Source: Actinomycetaceae bacterium
GTDB lineage: Bacteria > Actinomycetota > Actinomycetes > Actinomycetales > Actinomycetaceae
Direction: 5' to 3'
Assembly: GCA_030540715.1 (NCBI GenBank)
Contig: JAUNVQ010000024.1
Coordinates: 1 to 38,731, forward strand
DNA length: 38,731 bases
A program made the translations under genes and the position numbers. This document shows positions 33,547-38,731 of the stretch, piece by piece. The notes under the pieces are model-generated. The model was not told where the DNA came from and ran no database searches. It saw only the letters and a program-made list of their open reading frames with translations. Each line of letters begins with the position of its first letter. Position 1 is the first letter of the stretch.

Positions 33547-34662
33547 ATGACAAATGCGCACACTTCACTCATACAAGATACTTTACCCCGCCAGAGTGTC
33601 ACAGACGGGTGCGATGGCAAACACATGAACCACGACTCGGCAGGTGACAACTATCAGGGACCTAAGAACGGCCAGAAAAATATCCCCCACGTAGGGAGCC
33701 GCCAATGGCACAATACTCGCTGCCACAAGGAAATGAGCCGTGGCAATGAAAATGACCATCACGCGGAAACTGGCAACAACCAGGTTTCTACACACCACCA
33801 GGTTTCTACACACCACCAGGATGCTGCCCACAACACGTGCACAGAACAAAAGAAAGAGTTGTCCAGTACAAACAGCTCTCAGACGTATGTGGTGACGGAG
33901 ACGCCAAGCCGCGGCAACGCCCTCTGCAATGAAAAAACGAAGGAATCCACTGCCCTACCTGACGAAGCTGAGCGTCCACGCAGGTCTTTGGCGTCTCGTT
34001 TGAACTGGCTGCGCGCCGGCGTCCTTGGCGCAAATGACGGGATCGTCTCGGTTGCCGGGATGGTGATTGGTGTTGCCGCAGTTAATCCGCATGACACTGC
34101 AACGATTATGCTGGCAGGTATCGCGGGACTGCTGGCGGGAGCATTTTCAATGTCGGTAGGTGAATATGTTTCAGTATCAACCCAGCGAGACACCGAAAAA
34201 GCCGCTGTTGCCAAACAAATACACCTATTAGATACCGATCCGGATGGTCAACTGGACCGCCTTGCTGATAATTGGCGACGCAATGGACTGTCGCGAGTAA
34301 CAGCCCGCCGTGTTGCCGCCGAGCTTACTGACCACGACGCCTTGGGAGCGCACTTGGCTATCGACGAAGGCATTGATGCTGACGATCTGACAAACCCGTG
34401 GCATGCGGCCATCAGCTCGTTTATTGCTTTTACCATCGGGGCGTTGTTGCCGGTGCTGACCATCGTGCTCACACCGCCAAGTGTACGTATCCCGCTGACA
34501 TTTGTTTCCGTAATTGTCGCGTTGGGGCTGACTGGCTGGGGGTCAGCAAAACTGGGAAAGGCACCCGTCATGCGTGCAATTATTCGTATCGTTGCTGGCG
34601 GAGCTATTGCCATGGCTGCAACCTGGGCTATTGGACACCTTCTGGGGATATCCGGAGTATAG
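33547..34662 (+). CDS. VIT1/CCC1-family Fe/Mn transporter with His-rich N-terminal extension
   Basis: The C-terminal ~225 residues form a VIT/CCC1 domain with five membrane helices: WLRAGVLGANDGIVSVAGMVIGV (first helix and metal Asp), GLLAGAFSMSVGEYVSVSTQRDTE (conserved Met and Glu), a cytosolic metal-binding helical segment and three C-terminal helices. The family moves Fe2+ or Mn2+ out of the cytosol. The first ~145 residues are hydrophilic, disordered and His-rich (13 His, 4 Cys), including a repeated QVSTHH unit. Neither the ATG at 33547 nor the in-frame ATG at 33625 has a ribosome binding site, so the exact start is uncertain. The transporter core is secure; metal binding by the extension is inferred. 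Confidence 0.87.
   Translation: MTNAHTSLIQDTLPRQSVTDGCDGKHMNHDSAGDNYQGPKNGQKNIPHVGSRQWHNTRCHKEMSRGNENDHHAETGNNQVSTHHQVSTHHQDAAHNTCTEQKKELSSTNSSQTYVVTETPSRGNALCNEKTKESTALPDEAERPRRSLASRLNWLRAGVLGANDGIVSVAGMVIGVAAVNPHDTATIMLAGIAGLLAGAFSMSVGEYVSVSTQRDTEKAAVAKQIHLLDTDPDGQLDRLADNWRRNGLSRVTARRVAAELTDHDALGAHLAIDEGIDADDLTNPWHAAISSFIAFTIGALLPVLTIVLTPPSVRIPLTFVSVIVALGLTGWGSAKLGKAPVMRAIIRIVAGGAIAMAATWAIGHLLGISGV
33781..33816 (+). repeat. Perfect 18-bp tandem repeat in the His-rich extension
   Basis: Two identical units CAGGTTTCTACACACCAC each encode QVSTHH. The unit length keeps the frame, so slippage can change the number of His pairs. Confidence 0.95.
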
Positions 34663-34809
34663 GCAGCGCAAGGGTGTACGAACGCCTAGACGCTTTTCGT
34701 TCAATGCTGGCACGCATTTCACTCAGAAAACTAACAAAATGGAATCTACAAAGACATATTTGACTGGATAAACAATGACGGGAACAGCCGAGGACGATAA
34801 CGGGGAACA

Positions 34810-35088
34810 TCAACGATGACGACGCCGAGCCTCAGTGTAACCGATAAGAGTCACGAGGACGAGCATCGCAAAGACAGCCCCTCTTATACCAAGAGTGAAC
34901 TGGTCAGATAGTTGAGTAATCACAATAAACAGACCGAAAACAACGATTGCTGGTATCCAGAAAAAGGCCATACGTTTTGACTCGGTGAGGTTGGTCAGAT
35001 TACTCCCCCAGGCGTAGCCGAAAACAAATGCGCATATCACCTGAATAATCACCATAATAATAAAATATGTCCACACGCTGCTCACCAT
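34810..35088 (-). CDS. Small three-helix membrane protein, unknown
   Basis: The 92 residues contain three hydrophobic helices: YFIIMVIIQVICAFVFGYAW (about 8-27), FFWIPAIVVFGLFIVITQL and AVFAMLVLVTLIGY. A basic C-terminus EARRRHR suggests a cytosolic end. The start has no clear ribosome binding site. It converges on the VIT-family gene. No family is recognised. Confidence 0.6.
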   Translation of the reverse strand: MVSSVWTYFIIMVIIQVICAFVFGYAWGSNLTNLTESKRMAFFWIPAIVVFGLFIVITQLSDQFTLGIRGAVFAMLVLVTLIGYTEARRRHR

Positions 35089-35674
35089 CTACGAATCATT
35101 GTCCTTACATGCTTATTGACGGGTAATAGTGCCAATATAGAGCATTGCTAGGCTAATGTCACGAACTGGCCTTCACGCTTTTGAGAAGTTGCTACCTAGG
35201 AAATGTAACTTTACGAGGGAAACTTCAGTGTTTCACACTTCGCCAATTCTTCAGGTTCGAACTCGTTACAACCCTCACCCGATAGATGCTACATAGATAA
35301 CTGAGCGATAGCCATCAAATTATGATTCCGATTGTGGATGATGGCTATTGTCTCAAGTCATACCTATGCATCGATTCTGCATCTCGTTGCCGATTCCCTA
35401 AAGAGAAATAAAGAACCCAAACGCAGAAAAGCAGCATTGATATACTCAATTTTTACTTCAGAGTATTCTCACGGTCTTTCGCCCTCTGCATATTTTCACG
35501 GGGAACGTCCTCCCTTTACGGAATTTCATCCGCAATACGTGCCAACAGAATTTTACGCTCTACGCATCTTCTTAGGATTGTCACCGTAACATTTGAAAAC
35601 AGGCTTTCGTCCTCCATGCGATTTCACAGCCTTTTAGCCGCGGTAAGTGGTCAACATGCCATAGACTAATAGTT
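35089..35674. other. Gap upstream of the FKBP gene
   Basis: An 85-codon frame at 35332-35589 has no ribosome binding site and a composition unlike a protein, so I do not call it. One AGAGGGCG octamer (35480-35487, reverse strand) is present. No RNA gene or repeat is seen. Confidence 0.45.
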
Positions 35675-36076
35675 ATGAATACATTACCTACAGTTGATTC
35701 TGAATTTGGCAAAAAGCCCACTCTTACTTTCCCTGGCACCCCTGCACCAGATGGACTGGTGGTCGAAGTCCTTCGCGAAGGTACTGGCCGCATTGTTACC
35801 GCCGGCGACACAATTAGCGCACACTACCTGGGCCAAGTGTGGGACGGTCAAGTATTTGATAACTCATTTGACCGTGGCGCCCCACTTGACTTCGTTGTGG
35901 GAGTTGGGCAGGTCATTAAGGGATGGGATCAGGGCCTTGTGAACCGCACCGTCGGCACTCGCGTGCTTCTGTCGATTCCTGCCCACCTGGGATATGGTGA
36001 CCGAGGTGTCCCCCAAGCCGGCATTAAGGGCGGAGACACCTTGGTATTTGTGACCGATATTGTTGACTGCCGCTAA
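35675..36076 (+). CDS. FKBP-type peptidyl-prolyl isomerase
   Basis: This is a single-domain FKBP of 133 residues that speeds cis-trans isomerisation of X-Pro bonds. The ~25-residue N-terminal arm is followed by GDTISAHYLGQVWDGQVFDNSFDRG, then FVVGVGQVIKGWDQGL (with the Trp that lines the pocket), VLLSIPAHLGYGDRG and a final TLVFVTDIVD. It has no signal peptide, so it is cytosolic. The ribosome binding site is weak. It converges on the CPBP gene with a shared terminator hairpin. Confidence 0.93.
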   Translation: MNTLPTVDSEFGKKPTLTFPGTPAPDGLVVEVLREGTGRIVTAGDTISAHYLGQVWDGQVFDNSFDRGAPLDFVVGVGQVIKGWDQGLVNRTVGTRVLLSIPAHLGYGDRGVPQAGIKGGDTLVFVTDIVDCR

Positions 36077-36101
36077 ATTACACCCGTTAAATACTTCAAA
36101 A

Positions 36102-36159
36102 CCCCGCGGATGCTCGGCCTTTCCTAGACGAATTTCTAGGTTCGGCTGCATCCGCGGGG
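36102..36159. terminator. Shared bidirectional terminator between FKBP and CPBP genes
   Basis: CCCCGCGGATGC pairs with GCATCCGCGGGG (12 bp), with an inner CCTAGA/TCTAGG stem. On the minus strand TTTTGAAGTATTT follows, so it ends the CPBP transcript well. On the plus strand the T-run is missing, so it is weaker for the FKBP gene. Confidence 0.75.
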
Positions 36160-36259
36160 CTCAAAACTATTGTGTGCGCATGGCCGTGATGCACATTTAG
36201 GTGCCGTACACGTGCCTGGCATCAAGCTTTCTTAGGTCGTTTTCTCGCACTGCATGAAG

Positions 36260-37066
36260 TTACTTACCGGCCTCGATTTTCTTCAGGCCGCGCAAACCAA
36301 TCACCAGTAGTGGCGAGATAATAATCAACTGAAGTACCGCAACAAACAGCGGTAAATCTTGGGCGGGCAGTGACGGATCGGCTGGCGGAGCCAAAACAAT
36401 CATGGCCAGGCCAAAGAAGTCAAAGATGGCGTGCCAGATACCAGCTGCATAGATATTGCCAGTCTTCATGTACAGGTAGCCCAGGTAGACTCCAATACCA
36501 AAAGCATACAGGATCTGGGTGATGGTACCGATAACCATGTGCGGGCTGTCGATCAGGTTGACCAAGTGAATAAGACCAAAGAAAACACTTGCAACCAAAA
36601 CCGCTTTCACGGGGGACAAAGCCATCGAGCAAAGGTTTTGCACGCCCGCGCGGCACCACAGTTCTTCAAAGATACCGGTTCCCAGGCAGAACAGGATGTA
36701 AAGTACGAGTGTTGTTACTGATGGAAGGCTTAGTTTAATATCACCGGAAAGCATGACGCTAAGCGTCAGCAGCAAAATGGAGATAACAAGCATGGGCCAG
36801 CCCATCATAAAGCCGGCCTTTGTGGTTTGTTGGCTTGCCAGGACGTTGGATGCAGATTCAACCTTGGGATTGAGGTGTTTCCCCAGACCAAAGATGAATA
36901 GAAGAGCTACGGTCAAGGCAATAATCACCACGTAGGTCACCGCAAGTTTCGCGGTGGGTGGTACTGGATTGCCAAAAAGCCACCCCGATCCGCGCAAGAT
37001 TCCAAGGCCGATAATGCCGAAGACGAATGCGGCCACAACGGGTTGTCGTTTGATGAGTGTCTGCAT
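36260..37066 (-). CDS. CPBP-family intramembrane metalloprotease (Abi/CaaX-like)
   Basis: The 268-residue membrane protein has about eight helices. The three CPBP motifs are present: EELWCR (EExxxR, in GTGIFEELWCRAGV), FFGLIH (FxxxH) and WHAIFDF (HxxxD). All catalytic residues are intact. The start at 37066 has GGAGG nine bases upstream; an in-frame codon at 37144 would add 26 residues. Roles in the family range from prenyl-protein processing to bacteriocin immunity and anti-sigma-factor cleavage; the context does not choose among them. Confidence 0.88.
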   Translation of the reverse strand: MQTLIKRQPVVAAFVFGIIGLGILRGSGWLFGNPVPPTAKLAVTYVVIIALTVALLFIFGLGKHLNPKVESASNVLASQQTTKAGFMMGWPMLVISILLLTLSVMLSGDIKLSLPSVTTLVLYILFCLGTGIFEELWCRAGVQNLCSMALSPVKAVLVASVFFGLIHLVNLIDSPHMVIGTITQILYAFGIGVYLGYLYMKTGNIYAAGIWHAIFDFFGLAMIVLAPPADPSLPAQDLPLFVAVLQLIIISPLLVIGLRGLKKIEAGK

Positions 37067-37760
37067 AGCAGAGCCTCCTCGTTTATTATGTCGTTTCATG
37101 TGTGCGAGAAAATATCGTAACAGATAGACATGCAAATATAACAAAAATAATTATCAGTTGTTGCTTAATACACATGCGGGAATAGGATCTGGCATGCGGG
37201 TTGGTAGGTGGTATATATGGTTTTTGTCCGCATATAAAACGGGTACTTTATTGTAATTGCGCCTTTGGAAGCACGGATTGAATTTTGGAGGGACAATTGG
37301 AAATTGACTAGATTAAATTTTGATTTTTCAGTATTTTACCAGCTCGCGAGAGTGCATTCCCGCTTATCCTTTTTCTGCTCTCGCACCATCGCACAAACCC
37401 TACTTTTATCCTGCAGGAATAAATTAAGTGAAGGAAGGCTGCCGTTCACACTTCACATCAATACGCCAAACGCCATCACTATTGCTGCAATGCTAGAAGC
37501 TTAGCAACTAGCAAATGAACCAAATACAAAACGTTAGAATTCTTCCAATGATTTTTTGCTGATTTGATGAACAGTTTCAATAGTTAGTGAAATATCAGAT
37601 TAATCGGCCTCGTTGGACGTTGAGGGCTTACACACCAGTCAAAAACGAAATATTCTAACCGTGTTCCCTTACCGTGAATACTCATGTAGTGGCGCAAACA
37701 GAACCACATCGGTTTGCACCACTTTACGCAAAACAACTCAACACGAAGAAGCGAATGAGT
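37067..37760. other. AT-rich gap between CPBP gene and integrase
   Basis: No gene is supported; a 79-codon frame at 37265-37504 lacks a ribosome binding site. Base composition falls towards that of the integrase, so the junction of the mobile element probably lies here. I found no tRNA gene and no obvious attachment-site repeat. Confidence 0.45.
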
Positions 37761-38687
37761 TCATGAGAGTCCTGCTAAGAGTCGCATAACAAGGTCAACG
37801 TCTTTATTTTCAAGTTCCTGAATAATGTGAAGATAGGTTTTTTGTGTGGTTGTCATACTTGAATGTCCAAGTCGTCGGGCGACGCTTGCTGTTGAAACAC
37901 CGGTGAATAAAAGCAAAGATGCATGGGTGTGCCGCAATCCATGTACTGAAATTACAGGTATTTCACACTGTCTACATAGTCGCGCCAACCTATCATTGAC
38001 TGTTGAATTGTAAACACGTCCAGTAACAAAAAACGGTTCATCCTCTGGACATTCTTTCAGCAGTTCTGAAAATTGAATAACTGTTTGCCAATCAATTTGG
38101 ATCTTACGGATCGATGAACGATTTTTCGTCGGTAGAAATCCTCCTTTTCCCTTGTAATCCCATGTCCTGCTAATTGATACTGATTGATGTCTAAAATCGA
38201 AATCAGCAGGTGTGAGCGCCAAGGCCTCTGAAAACCTCATCCCAGTTTTGGCAACTAAAGATATGAAATAATCCCAATTAATTGATTCTTTTAGCTCCAA
38301 TGAAGCTAAAAGGGTTTGAAGCTCAAACTGGTTAAGATACTTCGGCTTCTTGCTTGCAGGAGTTTTTCCTTTAATGATGGCCTTTCTAGTCGGATCCCTT
38401 TGAATCATTCCCTCATCAAGCGCATCTAATATTGCACCCTTTAACTGATGATGGAAGTCCATAACGGTTTGTTTTTCATGAGTTTTCGCATAATCGTTCA
38501 GTAACTGTTGATAAACAATCCTATTCATTTGACTCACCCTCAACTCCGGTACGAGTTCTTTAAGCCAACGATGTGTCATCCGGTACTTGTCCATAGTTAC
38601 TTGGCGAACAGCTCCATGTTTATAAACATCAATCCATCTAGCGTAATAATCGCAAAATAGTTCTTGTTTATCGCTTGAAATTAACAT
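37761..38687 (-). CDS. Tyrosine site-specific recombinase (phage/ICE-type integrase)
   Basis: This 308-residue protein has a core-binding domain (about residues 1-110) and a catalytic domain. The full catalytic set is visible: Arg151 (TGMRFSEAL), Lys188 (TKNR), His249 and Arg252 (HGLRHTHAS), His275 (LGHSS) and the nucleophile Tyr285 (KTYLH). It lacks the extra N-terminal arm-binding domain of ~380-residue integrases. GGAGG lies just upstream of the start. Its AT-rich codon use and style resemble Firmicutes elements, so recent transfer is likely. The rest of the element is presumably beyond the right edge. Confidence 0.92.
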   Translation of the reverse strand: MLISSDKQELFCDYYARWIDVYKHGAVRQVTMDKYRMTHRWLKELVPELRVSQMNRIVYQQLLNDYAKTHEKQTVMDFHHQLKGAILDALDEGMIQRDPTRKAIIKGKTPASKKPKYLNQFELQTLLASLELKESINWDYFISLVAKTGMRFSEALALTPADFDFRHQSVSISRTWDYKGKGGFLPTKNRSSIRKIQIDWQTVIQFSELLKECPEDEPFFVTGRVYNSTVNDRLARLCRQCEIPVISVHGLRHTHASLLLFTGVSTASVARRLGHSSMTTTQKTYLHIIQELENKDVDLVMRLLAGLS

Positions 38688-38731
38688 AATTTCCTCCTTT
38701 TTCCGGCGAAAATTAGCTTACGCTGATGAAG

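Noticed and set aside
35240-35290. GGTTCGAACTC stretch resembling a tRNA T-arm
   Set aside because: There is no matching 5-bp stem around GTTCGAA and no acceptor, D-arm or anticodon arm on either strand.

Overview
The window looks like chromosomal DNA of a low-to-mid GC actinobacterium, most likely from the Actinomycetaceae or a near relative. The reasons are a GTP-type PEP carboxykinase, a PutA proline oxidase without a DNA-binding domain, an LppM-type lipoprotein, a CCC1/VIT1-type transporter, an actinobacterial variant-leucine-rich-repeat membrane protein and a csrA gene. CsrA is rare in actinobacteria and I associate it there with flagellated lineages. The species cannot be fixed from the sequence.

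Layout. (1) 1-3194, minus strand: a degenerate FlhF-like protein, then a tight csrA-purC-purS-purQ operon; purQ runs off the left edge. (2) 3485-5335, plus: pckG, ended by a 38-bp perfect palindrome. (3) 5336-6774: an AT-rich accessory stretch. It holds a compact minus-strand transcription unit of about 160 nt (structured RNA and/or a 40-codon ORF, with intrinsic terminator) and one or two unrecognised plus-strand ORFs. (4) 6775-8049, minus: purD. (5) 8120-14994, plus: a seven-gene membrane MoxR-VWA operon (AAA+ ATPase, DUF58 protein, single-pass membrane protein, two VWA membrane proteins, TPR membrane protein, LppM-like lipoprotein). (6) 15160-19433, minus: MalY/PatB-type C-S lyase, lipoate-protein ligase with a domain order opposite to E. 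coli LplA, and purA with a strongly structured leader. (7) 19434-22317: a membrane-anchored vLRR protein flanked by two direct copies of a ~100-bp non-coding repeat. (8) 22318-27732, minus: putA and putP, a proline uptake and oxidation module. (9) 28237-30992, minus: cysS and rlmB; the last 57 codons of rlmB are tandemly duplicated as a 188-bp unit. (10) 31549-32865, plus: hisS, preceded by a 109-nt stretch without G. (11) 33547-37066: VIT-family transporter with a His-rich N-terminal extension, a small membrane protein, an FKBP isomerase and a CPBP protease. (12) 37761-38687, minus: an AT-rich tyrosine integrase, probably the edge of a mobile element.

The metabolic genes fit a cell that makes its own purines (purC, purS, purQ, purD, purA in three places), burns proline through PutP/PutA and can convert oxaloacetate to PEP through PckG. 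Points most worth following up are the octamer AGAGGGCG (13 copies found by eye, about one expected), the csrA-pur operon with its FlhF-like neighbour, the small structured transcript at 5597-5770, the purA leader, the MoxR-VWA-LppM system and the His-rich VIT extension.
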